DNA of 64,000 nt from contig NZ_AUBJ02000001.1 in assembly GCF_000429185.2 (NCBI RefSeq), positions 5,890,001-5,954,000 of the forward strand, read 5' to 3'. Position numbers and translations under genes: made by a program. Source of the stretch: Actinoalloteichus caeruleus DSM 43889 (GTDB taxonomy: Bacteria; Actinomycetota; Actinomycetes; Mycobacteriales; Pseudonocardiaceae). Every line of letters starts with the position of its first letter. Within the stretch, counting starts at the first letter, position 1. Below are positions 8,995-17,293 of this stretch, piece by piece. The notes beneath the pieces are model-generated. The model worked only from the letters and a program-made list of their open reading frames with translations. It had not been told where the DNA came from and made no database searches.

Positions 8995-10179
8995 TCAACC
9001 CCGGTCGAAGGTGGCCGGGGCGTGGAAGGCCGCCCGCCGGGCGGCGCGCCGCAGCACCGCGAGCACGGCGCCGCCGATCAGCGCGATCGCGAGCACGTTG
9101 GTCAGCGCACGTCCCGTGTCCCATCCGAAGGTGGAGGTGTAGAGGGTGAAGACCACGAAACGGTGCAGGTTCTCCAGCACCGGGTCGCCCGCGACGAAGG
9201 ACAGCTGGGTGTCGATGCCGGCGGTGAACGGCCAGAACCACATGTTCATGACGAACCCGAAGAAGTAGGCGGAGAACGCCCCGTACCCGGCGAGCATCAC
9301 GATCTCCGCCCGCCCCCGGACCCGGCGCGGGAGCAGCCCGGCACCCAGGCCGACCCAGGACGAGGCGAGCATCTGGAAGGGGAGCCACGGCCCCACCCCA
9401 GCCGTCAGCAGGGCCGAGGCGAACAGCGAGGTCGACCCGAGGACGAACCCGAAACCCGGCCCGAACACCCGGCCGGCCAGCACCAGCATGAAGAACACCG
9501 TCTCGATGCCGGCGGTTCCCGCGCCGAGCGGGCGCAGGGCGGCGTTGATCGCCGACAGCACGCCGAGCATCGCGAGGGCCTTCGAGTCGATGCCCCCGCT
9601 CGACAGTTCGGCCAGCACGATGCCGATGAGGACCGGCAGCACCACGACGAAGATCAGGGGAGCGTCGGCGCTGTGGGCCATCGCCTCCGGTTCCGGGGCG
9701 GCGAACAGGGGCCAGAAGAACATCGCGAAGCCCGCCAGGGAGGCCAGGGCGAGGACCACGGCGGTGCGCGGCGCGATCCGCACCACCCGGGGCGGTCCGG
9801 CCTCGGTCGGTCGCGGGGCGGCGGCGTCGACCGGTCCCTCGCCGGAACCGACCAGGCCGGTGGATTCGCCACCCGTGCGTTCCCGCCGTTCCGCCGCCCG
9901 CGCCTCCACTGGCGGCGCGCCGGCGACCTCCTCGTCCCCCGCGCCGGGGGCCGGCTCCTCCTCCCGTGAGGCCGGTGGGCGCGGTCCCGGTCGCCGGTGC
10001 CCAGCGGTGGCACCCGAGGCCGGCGTCCCGGATCCGTCCTCGCCCCCCGCACCGGAACCGGTGGTCGTGCCGTCCGCGTTGGCCCCGTCGCCGCCGGCAC
10101 CCGGTGGGCGACCGGTCGGGGCGGCCGGGTCCGCCGTGGCGTCGTCGACCGGCACCTCGGGACGACCCGCCCCCGTCAT
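8995..10179 (-). CDS. ECF transporter S component (predicted cobalamin-specific, CbrT-like)
   Basis: The product is 394 residues. Residues 1-135 are low-complexity, Pro/Gly/Ala/Asp-rich and probably disordered. Residues 136-394 hold about six hydrophobic helices, including RTAVVLALASLAGFAMFF, a small-residue helix around GILAINAALRPLG-like sequence, and RVFGPGFGFVLGSTSLFA, as in S components that bind vitamins. It is the last gene of a five-gene riboswitch unit; its ATG overlaps the ATPase stop as ATGA. With the upstream T and A components it should make a complete ECF importer. Specificity for B12 is inferred from the riboswitch and the DUF4430 genes, not from residues. The long N-terminal tail is unusual for an S component. 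Confidence 0.85.
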   Translation of the reverse strand: MTGAGRPEVPVDDATADPAAPTGRPPGAGGDGANADGTTTGSGAGGEDGSGTPASGATAGHRRPGPRPPASREEEPAPGAGDEEVAGAPPVEARAAERRERTGGESTGLVGSGEGPVDAAAPRPTEAGPPRVVRIAPRTAVVLALASLAGFAMFFWPLFAAPEPEAMAHSADAPLIFVVVLPVLIGIVLAELSSGGIDSKALAMLGVLSAINAALRPLGAGTAGIETVFFMLVLAGRVFGPGFGFVLGSTSLFASALLTAGVGPWLPFQMLASSWVGLGAGLLPRRVRGRAEIVMLAGYGAFSAYFFGFVMNMWFWPFTAGIDTQLSFVAGDPVLENLHRFVVFTLYTSTFGWDTGRALTNVLAIALIGGAVLAVLRRAARRAAFHAPATFDRG

Positions 10180-11804
10180 ACCCGGGCCTCCGCACCCGCG
10201 AGGGCGTCCCGCACCTCGGAGACGGTCAGCCAGGGTTGCGGGCTGAGCACCTTCGCCACCTGCGGCGCGAACGCCGGGGAGGCGACCACCACGTCGGCGG
10301 TCGGCCCGTCCGCCACGATCTCGCCCTCGGCGAGGACCACGACCCGGTCGGACACCCCGGCGACGAACTCGACGTCGTGGGTGGCCAGCAGCACGGCCCT
10401 GCCCTCCGAGGCCAACTCCCGCACCAGGTCGCCGAAACTGGCCTTGGCGTGGTAGTCCAGCCCTCGGGTGGGTTCGTCCAGCAGCACGACGGCGGGCGCG
10501 GCGGTCAGCTGCACGGCCAACACCAGGGACAACCGTTGTCCCTCCGACAGGTCCCTCGGGTGCCTTTCTGGTCGGATGCCCGGGGTCAACCGGTCGAGCA
10601 GCCGCCGACAGGTCCCCTCGGGGACCTCGGACTCCCGGTCGGCCTGCTCGCACTCCTCGGCCACCGTCTCCAGGTACAGCAGGTCGCCCGGGGTCTGCGG
10701 CACCAGGCCCACCAGCGCCCGCGCCTCGGCGGCGCTGACCTTCGCCGGGTCCGTGCCGTCGACGGAGACGGTGCCTCCCTGACGTGGCCCGGAACCCTGG
10801 AGCGCCCACAGCAGTGAGGACTTCCCGGAACCGTTGCGCCCCATCAGAGCCACCACCGCCCCCGGGGCCAACTCGACCGACACCTCCCGGACGGCGGGGA
10901 CCCGGCCGTAGCGGACGACCACCCGCCGCGCCACCAGCCTCGGCCGGTCACCCTCGCCCACGGCGGCCCGACCCCGGGCCGGCCGCGGCCGCTCCCGCAG
11001 CTGGTCCCGCAGCCCGGCCGCCCGCCGTCGGGCGTCCCGCACCGACAGCGGCAGCGGACGCCAACCGGCGAGCCTGCCCAGTTCCACCACGGGCGGGGCG
11101 ACGGAGGAGACGTCGAGGATCTCCGGCGGCGCGCCGGCGAGCACCGAGCCGTCCCCGGGCAGGTGAACCAGCCGGTCCGCGTACTGCACGATCCGTTCCA
11201 TCCGGTGCTCCGCCGCGACCACGGTCACCCCGAGGTCGTGCACCAGCCGGGTGATGGCCGCCAACACGTCCTCGGCGGCGGTCGGGTCGAGCGCCGAGGT
11301 GGGCTCGTCGAGCACCAGCACGGCGGGGTGGGCGGTGAGGACCGCCCCGATCGCCACCCGCTGCTGCTGGCCACCGGAGAGCGTGCGCAGGGGACGCCGT
11401 CGCAGCTCGGCGATCCCCAGCAGGTCCAGCGTCTCCTCGACCCGCTTGCGCATCACCTCCGGCGGGACCCCGAGCTGCTCCATCGTGTAGGCGAGCTCGT
11501 CCTCGACGGTGTCCGTGACGAAACCCGCCAGCGGGTCCTGCCCCACCCGCCCCACGAGGTGCGCGAACTCCCGGGGTGGTCGGCTCGCGGTGGACACGCC
11601 ACCCACCCGCACCTCCCCGTGCAGGTGCCCGCCGGTGAAATGGGGCACCAGGCCGTTGATCGCACCGAGCAGGGTGGACTTCCCGGAGCCCGTGCGGCCC
11701 ACCACCAGGCACAGCTCCCCCTCGCCGACGGTGAGTTCCACGTCGCGGAGCGCGGGCCCGGGAGCCTCGGGGTAGTGGACCGTGACCCGGTCGAACTCGA
11801 TCAT
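10176..11804 (-). CDS. ECF transporter fused A1-A2 ATPase
   Basis: The 542-residue product holds two ABC ATPase domains in one chain. Domain 1 has Walker A GRTGSGKST at 36-44, signature LSGGQQQRV at 142-150 and Walker B VLVLDEPTSALD. Domain 2 has Walker A GRNGSGKSS at 322-330, a changed signature LSEGQ at 419-423 and Walker B VVLLDEPTRGLD. A basic linker lies around 255-290. It powers the membrane T and S components on the cytoplasmic face. Single-chain A1-A2 ATPases are common in actinobacterial ECF systems. The ATG at 11804 shares a base with the T-component stop (TGATG), and the end overlaps the S-component start by 4 bases. Confidence 0.93.
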   Translation of the reverse strand: MIEFDRVTVHYPEAPGPALRDVELTVGEGELCLVVGRTGSGKSTLLGAINGLVPHFTGGHLHGEVRVGGVSTASRPPREFAHLVGRVGQDPLAGFVTDTVEDELAYTMEQLGVPPEVMRKRVEETLDLLGIAELRRRPLRTLSGGQQQRVAIGAVLTAHPAVLVLDEPTSALDPTAAEDVLAAITRLVHDLGVTVVAAEHRMERIVQYADRLVHLPGDGSVLAGAPPEILDVSSVAPPVVELGRLAGWRPLPLSVRDARRRAAGLRDQLRERPRPARGRAAVGEGDRPRLVARRVVVRYGRVPAVREVSVELAPGAVVALMGRNGSGKSSLLWALQGSGPRQGGTVSVDGTDPAKVSAAEARALVGLVPQTPGDLLYLETVAEECEQADRESEVPEGTCRRLLDRLTPGIRPERHPRDLSEGQRLSLVLAVQLTAAPAVVLLDEPTRGLDYHAKASFGDLVRELASEGRAVLLATHDVEFVAGVSDRVVVLAEGEIVADGPTADVVVASPAFAPQVAKVLSPQPWLTVSEVRDALAGAEARV

Positions 11805-13033
11805 CAGGGTGTCGTCCTCTCGTGGGTGGCCGACGGTGGCACTGGCTGCCGCACGTCCCCTCCCGGTGTCCTCCGCCAGGCCAGGGCGGGAGCCCCGCTG
11901 CCAGCCGGTCGGTGCTCGTCGGGGTCGCCGGGCGAGGGCGACGACAGCTCCGGCGGCGGCGCCAGCCACGCCGGCAGCACCCCGACCAGGACGGCCAGCG
12001 AGGGCAACAACGCCAGCTCCGGCCAGGCCAACGGGTTCAGCGACGGGTACAGGTTCGCCGCGTCGACCTGGCTGGTCAGGTAGAGCAGGCCGCCGGCGCC
12101 GACCCCGCAGCAGATGACGAGGACCTCCCCGAGCCGCCACCGGTCCGGGCGGTGCACGCTGCGCCGCACCTGCCGGCCGCCCCACAGCAGACCGGCGGCC
12201 GCCACCGCCGCGCCGGCCACCAGCATCGGCAACCCCAACTGGCGGGGGGTCGACCCGTCCATCAGCCCGTACACCCCGACGCACACCCCGACCAGGCCGC
12301 CGAGCACCAGCACCCCGGTCACCAGCCGGGCCCGGCGGGACAGCGCCCCGACCCGGCCGTACCCCCGGGAGTCCATCGCGGCGGCCAGGGCCAGCGAACG
12401 GTCCATCGCGTCCGCGAGCACCGGGATGACGATGCCCCGCAACGCCCGCATCCCCCGCTGGCGGCCACCCCGCAGCCGCCGCGCCCGCCGTACCCGGAGC
12501 ACGCTCTCCACCAGTTGCGGAGCCACCGAGAGGGCGACCACGACGGCCGAACCCACCTGGTACAGGGCGCCAGGGACCGCCTTCAGCAGCCTTTTGGGGT
12601 TGGCCAGGGCGTTGGCCGCCCCGATGCAGACCACCATGGTGGCCAACCGCAGCCCGTCGTAGAAGCCGCCGAGCAGCTGTTCCACCGCCACCGGCCCGAA
12701 CAGGCGGATGCCGGCCGCCCACGCGGGTAGGGGGATCTCGGGCAGGGTGAACAGGATGTGATCTCCCTGCCCGCCACCGAAGATCACCCGGAACAGCACC
12801 CGGGAGAACACGATGAACGCGCCCAGCAGCAGGTACAGCCGGAACGCCAACGCCCACGGCGCGTCACCCCGCCGGCGGGCCACCACGAGCCCGGCGACGG
12901 CGATGATCAGGACCAGCAGCAGCGGGTTCGTCGTCCGGCTGGCCGCGGTGGCCAGCCCGAGAGCCCACAGCCACCACGCTCCCGGGTGCAGCGTCCTCGG
13001 GAGCCGGCGTCGATCGGGGAACCCGAGCGTCAC
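11804..13033 (-). CDS. ECF transporter T component (EcfT/CbiQ-like)
   Basis: The product is 409 residues, longer than most EcfT proteins. N-terminal helices (HPGAWWLWALGLATAAS, NPLLLVLIIAVAGLVV) are followed by further helices. The two coupling motifs carry the Ala-Arg-Gly pattern: RVRRARRLRG and AAAMDSRGYGR. These helices contact the ATPases. The C-terminus adds three more helices and a Pro/Ser-rich tail of about 50 residues. The start is a GTG at 13033 overlapping the upstream stop (GTGA), and the stop overlaps the ATPase ATG. Tight coupling on both sides shows that the T, A and S parts are made as one unit with the DUF4430 proteins. Confidence 0.9.
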   Translation of the reverse strand: MTLGFPDRRRLPRTLHPGAWWLWALGLATAASRTTNPLLLVLIIAVAGLVVARRRGDAPWALAFRLYLLLGAFIVFSRVLFRVIFGGGQGDHILFTLPEIPLPAWAAGIRLFGPVAVEQLLGGFYDGLRLATMVVCIGAANALANPKRLLKAVPGALYQVGSAVVVALSVAPQLVESVLRVRRARRLRGGRQRGMRALRGIVIPVLADAMDRSLALAAAMDSRGYGRVGALSRRARLVTGVLVLGGLVGVCVGVYGLMDGSTPRQLGLPMLVAGAAVAAAGLLWGGRQVRRSVHRPDRWRLGEVLVICCGVGAGGLLYLTSQVDAANLYPSLNPLAWPELALLPSLAVLVGVLPAWLAPPPELSSPSPGDPDEHRPAGSGAPALAWRRTPGGDVRQPVPPSATHERTTP

Positions 13034-14063
13034 GGGTGGTGCTGTTCGGCGCGTCGTCGCCGTACCGCCGTCGCCGTGCCCGCCGCCACGATGACCACCA
13101 CGGCGGCCAGCCCCAACAGGGTCGCCGGTGGGATCCCCGAGGAGGCGCCGGTGTCGGCCCGGTCGGCCAGGGGGTCGGGGTATCCGGGATCCGCACCCGC
13201 CGGGGAGCCGGGCGGTCCCGGTGACGCCGAGGCACCGGCCACGGACGAGGTGGCGCCGGCCCCGGCGGAGGGCTCGGAGCTGGGCTCGGTGGAGCCCGAC
13301 GGGGTCGCCGTCCCCGACCGCGACGGGGATCCGGGTTCGGGCGATGGTTCGAACTCGAAGACCGTTCCGGTGCGTTCGGCCCCGCTCGGGGCCTCCTCGG
13401 TGCCGCCGTGGGAGCCTCCCTGCTCGGCCGGCGGCCGTACGGGACGCTCCGGCTCCGGCTCCTGCGGTGGCGGGCGGGCTGGTCGGGAGCCGGAGGCGGC
13501 GGTGGGGGCGCGGCCGGACGCCGAGGAGCCACCCGGGGCGGCGGGTTCGTGGTCTCGGTGCGGTTCAACGAGAACGACCAGCCCTCGAAGCTGCCCAGCG
13601 GAGGTTTGCGGTTCATGACCCCCCACTGGCTGTACTCCCAGGCCCCGCCGTTGGGTGAGTGCCAGTAGGACCAGTAGGCGGTGGCAGGTGGCGTGTCGAT
13701 GCACGGTTCGGCCTCGGGGACCGGCAGGCCCTCGATCCGGCAGATGAAGGCCTCGCCCCACCGGTTCGTCCCGGTGATGTTGATCCCGGCGTTGCGGAGC
13801 GCGGCGTGACCGGTGGCCTGGTCGCCGTGTGCGCAGCGGATGATCGTCTGCCCACCGAGTTCCTGGAAGTCGATGACCACGGTGACCCCGTTGGCGTCGG
13901 GGCAGTAGCCGGCGGAGCCGGACGTCGGGGCGACCGACGTCGGTCGCGGACCGGTGGACTCCCCGTGGGCCACCACCGCCGCCGGCCCGACGGTCAGACC
14001 GACCGACAGCGCGACGGCGAGCGCGACGGCGGCCGGGGTCCGACGAAGTGGGCGTCGTCCCAT
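13030..14063 (-). CDS. membrane-anchored DUF4430 protein, apparent -1 frameshift
   Basis: From ATG 14063 the frame encodes a signal peptide (1-33) and a DUF4430 domain (about 50-170). It has Cys54, 77, 108 and 121 and the block YWSYWHSPNGG...GSFEGWSFSLNR, closely similar to the upstream gene, so the two arose by duplication. Near 13500 the meaningful frame changes. The continuation (PPPQEPEPERP, acidic Pro/Ser linker, helix ATLLGLAAVVVIVAAG, then RRRR) lies one base back and ends at 13030. Both ends are confirmed by coupling: the ATG overlaps the upstream TGA, and the TGA overlaps the next GTG. A missing base in the G5 run at 13504-13508 would restore one protein of about 344 residues. DUF4430 is the beta domain of intrinsic factor and transcobalamin, so B12 binding at the cell surface is inferred. 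Confidence 0.8.
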
Positions 14064-16027
14064 CAGCTGCTCCCGATCCGTCGGCGGGACATCCACAGGA
14101 GCGCGGCACCGCCGAGCAGCAGGGCCCCCAGCAACGCCACGGCGACCCCGACGTCGGCACCGGTCCTGGCCAGCGGTGGCGGGGACTTCGGGTCGACCCC
14201 GGCGGGGTCGACGGGCGGGGGAGCGGTACCGGTGGGCTGAGAGGTGACCGGCTCCGAGGACGTCGGGGCCGGCGAGGAACCGGGCGGTGGCGTGTGCGAG
14301 GTTTCCGGTGCCGACGGCGTCGTCGGCTGCGAGGTGCTCGGGGGCGGAGGTCCCGGCTCCTCCTTCCCCGATTCACCCAGCGGGACCTTCGCCAACGCGA
14401 GCACGGCCTGGGCGGTGGCCCGCCGCCACTGGTCGCGGGCCATGTCGGTCACGCCGTCGGCGACGGCGGACGCGAAGGAGCCCGGGTTGTAGGCGATCGC
14501 GCCACGGTCGGCCGAGGCCGCACCAGCGTTCCCCTCGGTCAACTGGAGTTCGGCGACGTAGTCGGCCGCCTCGTCGGCGGCGTCCCGCAGGCCGGCGGCG
14601 GCCAACGCCTGCCCCGCCAATCCGCTGCTGTTCGTGTTCGACCCGGCGGTGGGGCCGGACCCCCCGAAGGAACCATCGTCCCGTTGCACCGAGGCCAGCC
14701 ATCCCGCGCCCCTGGCCGCGGCCGCACCGGCGTGCTCGGCGCCCGCCTCGTCGGCGGCCAACAGCGCCTGCACCGCCATCGCGGTGGAGTCCGGGTCGAG
14801 GACCGCGTCCGGGGAGGAGTCGCAGGACGCCGACGGTGTGCCGAACAGTTCGGGTGACAGCCGGAACCCACCGGAGGAACACTGCTGGCGGATGAGGAAG
14901 TCCACGGCGGACTGCGGGACCCCGCCGCTGCGGGCCAGGCCGATCACGCCGAGGGACTGCCCGAAGGTGTTGGACTGGTCGGCCGTCCCCTGGTCCTTCA
15001 ACCGCCCCTCCTGGACCCCCGCATCCGGGCCGGCGATCAGGTCCAACGTCTCCCGGCGCATGTCGTGGCCGCCGAAGTCGGTGGGGTCCCGGTCGGCGGC
15101 GACGGCCGCGACCAGGATTTTCGCGGTGGCGCCCGCGACGCGCACACCGGGCACTCCCCAGTCGTCGTGGCTGTTGTAGGAGCGGATGTTCGCGGCCACG
15201 GCGTCGGCCGCCTCCTCGACCGCGGCGGGGTCGGCGTTCGTGGCCGCGAGAGCCAGCAGCGCGTCGATCGTCAGTCCCCAGTCGGCCCCGACGAACCCGG
15301 GCATCCGACCGTCGACCAGTTCCTCCGCCAGCCACCGGCCGGCCGCCACCGCCTGCCCCCGGTGCGGGTTGGGTGGCGGGGCGTCCAGTGCGCCGGCGAC
15401 GTCCGAGGCGGCCGTGTGCTCCGGGACCGGCGTCCCCGTCGCCGTGGGCGGGGTCGGGGTCGGTTCGGTGGGCTCCTCCACCACGACCGGGCGGACCGGG
15501 TCGAGCCGTGGGGGCGGGTTGTCGTCGAAGTCGCGGTCGAGGGCGAAGGACCAGCCTTCGAAGCTGCCGGGTGGTGGGGTGCGGAAGGTGGCGCCGTGGC
15601 TGCTGTACTCCCAGTCGCCGCCGTTGGGGGCGTGCCAGTAGGACCAGTAGGCGTGGGCGGGCGGGGTGTCGACGCAGTCCTCGGTGTCGGGGGTGGGCAG
15701 TCCGTTGATGCGGCAGATGAAGGACTTGCCCCAGCGGTCGGTCCCGGTGACCTCGAAGCCGGCGTTCTCGAGGGCGTCGAGGCCGGTCTCCTGGGGGCCG
15801 GGGGCGCAGGCGACGAGGGGGTCGGCGGTGGAGAGTTCCTGGAAGTCGACGATGACGGTGACGCCGTCGTCGTCGGGGCAGTGACCGGGGGTGGCCGGCG
15901 CCACCACCTCGACCGACGTCACCGTGGGAGCGGTCGGCGGCGGAGCCGGTGTCGCGACGGCGGTACCACCGCCGACGAGCAGGGTGACGGCGGCGGCCGA
16001 CACCCGGAGGAGACGGAACCTGGACAT
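14063..16027 (-). CDS. surface-anchored transcobalamin-like protein: DUF4430 + alpha/alpha toroid + LAxTG signal
   Basis: The product is 654 residues. Signal peptide 1-26. DUF4430 domain 48-175 with Cys50, 74, 105 and 118. Pro/Thr linker 178-222. Residues 225-550 form a helical-repeat domain of the prenyltransferase/squalene-oxidase type; visible repeats include GLTIDALLALAATNADP, QSLGVIGLARSG, STAMAVQALLAAD and SGLAGQALAAAGL. Then comes a Pro/Ser/Thr stalk (555-618), the sorting motif LARTG (619-623), a membrane helix and RRR. The same two domains, in the opposite order, make up human intrinsic factor and transcobalamin. LAxTG is the class E sortase motif in actinobacteria. It lies first after a cobalamin riboswitch, with AGAGGTG before ATG 16027. 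Inferred role: captures B12 outside the cell and passes it to the ECF transporter encoded downstream. Confidence 0.88.
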   Translation of the reverse strand: MSRFRLLRVSAAAVTLLVGGGTAVATPAPPPTAPTVTSVEVVAPATPGHCPDDDGVTVIVDFQELSTADPLVACAPGPQETGLDALENAGFEVTGTDRWGKSFICRINGLPTPDTEDCVDTPPAHAYWSYWHAPNGGDWEYSSHGATFRTPPPGSFEGWSFALDRDFDDNPPPRLDPVRPVVVEEPTEPTPTPPTATGTPVPEHTAASDVAGALDAPPPNPHRGQAVAAGRWLAEELVDGRMPGFVGADWGLTIDALLALAATNADPAAVEEAADAVAANIRSYNSHDDWGVPGVRVAGATAKILVAAVAADRDPTDFGGHDMRRETLDLIAGPDAGVQEGRLKDQGTADQSNTFGQSLGVIGLARSGGVPQSAVDFLIRQQCSSGGFRLSPELFGTPSASCDSSPDAVLDPDSTAMAVQALLAADEAGAEHAGAAAARGAGWLASVQRDDGSFGGSGPTAGSNTNSSGLAGQALAAAGLRDAADEAADYVAELQLTEGNAGAASADRGAIAYNPGSFASAVADGVTDMARDQWRRATAQAVLALAKVPLGESGKEEPGPPPPSTSQPTTPSAPETSHTPPPGSSPAPTSSEPVTSQPTGTAPPPVDPAGVDPKSPPPLARTGADVGVAVALLGALLLGGAALLWMSRRRIGSS

Positions 16028-16164
16028 CGATGGCACCTCTGGCGGTCGGGGAAGCCCGGCCGCCCGGCCGCCGCCCCGCGAGCCGGCCACCCGAGGTGGA
16101 CCGGCGGTCGGAGGTGCCCGCGCGTGAGGGCTCCGTCCTGCAATCCTCGGCAGTTCGTGAGCGA

Positions 16165-16305
16165 GCGACCGGTGTCCGAGCGGGCATTCCGACTCGTGGC
16201 GGGCTCGTTCCACACGGTCCCGTCACACACGGCTGCGGGTCAGCGCCGGATTCGCACCGGCTTCCCCCGCTGGGGCCACCTGTTCAGTTGTGTCGCGCGG
16301 TCGGC
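16165..16305 (-). promoter_or_regulatory. cobalamin (B12) riboswitch
   Basis: Read on the minus strand, 16231-16267 gives GAAGCCGGTGCGAATCCGGC followed by GCTGACCCGCAGCCGTG, the conserved core of the cobalamin riboswitch. The B12 box AGTCGGAATGCCCGC lies downstream at about 16183-16197. GACCG (16298-16302) and CGGTC (16167-16171) can close the outer stem. The element is 140 bases before the first gene of the DUF4430-ECF operon, so high adenosyl- or methylcobalamin should shut the operon off. The exact ends are approximate. Confidence 0.93.
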
Positions 16306-16441
16306 GCCTCGCCCACCGTCGTCGAGATCGAACCCTGCCACGCTATCCAGCCGGAGATCACCTGATCGAGGGCTGCTCGCCAGCTGTTACCCGAGCGTGA
16401 CTGGAGGTCAGTGGTTCGGGTGGTCGAGGACGAGTCCGTGA

Positions 16442-17293
16442 TCAGGCCGGGACCAGGTTCTGCCGCTGCCGGCCCAACCCGTCGATCTCCAACTCGACCA
16501 CGTCACCCGCCCGCAGGTAGGGGAACCGCCCGGACAGGGCCACGCCCTGCGGGGTGCCCGTGTTGATGACGTCGCCCGGTTCGAGCGCGAGGTACTGGCT
16601 CAGGTGCCACACCAGGTAGGCGGGGGTGAAGATCATGTCCGACGTGGATGAGTCCTGTCGGGGCTCCCCGTTCACCCAGGAACGCAAGCCCAGCGAGGAG
16701 GGGTCCGGGACCTCGTCGGCCGGGACGAGCCAGGGCCCCAACGGGTTGAACGTGCGGCAGCACTTCCCCTTGGACCACTGCCCACCCGAGTCCTCGAGCT
16801 GGTAGGTCCGCTCGGACACGTCGTTGGAGACGGTGTAGCCGGCGATGTGGGCCGCGGCGTCCTCGGGGGACTCCAGGTAGGCGGCCTGCCGGCCGATCAC
16901 CACCGCCAGCTCCACCTCCCAGTCCGTCCGCTCCGCACCACGGGGGATCTCCACGTCGTCGAAGGGCCCCACCACGGTGTTCGGCGTCTTCAGGAAGATG
17001 ATCGGCTGCTCGGGCGGCGCGGCCCCGGACTCGGCGGCGTGCGCCGCGTAGTTCTGCCCAACGCAGATCACCGACTGCGGGCGTACGACGGGCGCCCCGA
17101 CCCGCAGCCCGTCGGTGTCCAGCACGGGCAGTTCCCCGGCCCGCAACGCCGACCTGACCCGGCCCAGCCCGCCCGAGGAGAGGAAGGCGCCGTCGATGTC
17201 GGCGGTCACCGGGGACAGGTCGTAGGTGGTGCCGTCGTCGGCGCGAACGGCGGGACGTTCGGCGCCCACCGGGCCGAGGCGGAGCAGTCTCAT
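16442..17293 (-). CDS. fumarylacetoacetate hydrolase family protein
   Basis: The 283-residue product has the FAH core: VICVGQNYAAHAAE, then the metal ligands in WEVELAVVIGRQA, NDVSERTYQ, and the loop INTGTPQGVALS. Members hydrolyse or decarboxylate 2,4-dioxo or ureidoglycolate-like acids using Mg2+ in the catabolism of aromatic or purine compounds. The closest visible match is to 2-keto-4-pentenoate hydratase/ureidoglycolate lyase-type members. The ATG at 17293 follows GGGAGAG at a normal distance. It stands alone, so the substrate cannot be set by context. Its stop lies upstream of the riboswitch of the ECF operon on the same strand. Confidence 0.88.
   Translation of the reverse strand: MRLLRLGPVGAERPAVRADDGTTYDLSPVTADIDGAFLSSGGLGRVRSALRAGELPVLDTDGLRVGAPVVRPQSVICVGQNYAAHAAESGAAPPEQPIIFLKTPNTVVGPFDDVEIPRGAERTDWEVELAVVIGRQAAYLESPEDAAAHIAGYTVSNDVSERTYQLEDSGGQWSKGKCCRTFNPLGPWLVPADEVPDPSSLGLRSWVNGEPRQDSSTSDMIFTPAYLVWHLSQYLALEPGDVINTGTPQGVALSGRFPYLRAGDVVELEIDGLGRQRQNLVPA

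Noticed and set aside
8524-9969. A long plus-strand frame crossing the lpdA upstream region into the S component
   Set aside because: Low-complexity translation and antisense to a gene with clear membrane helices.
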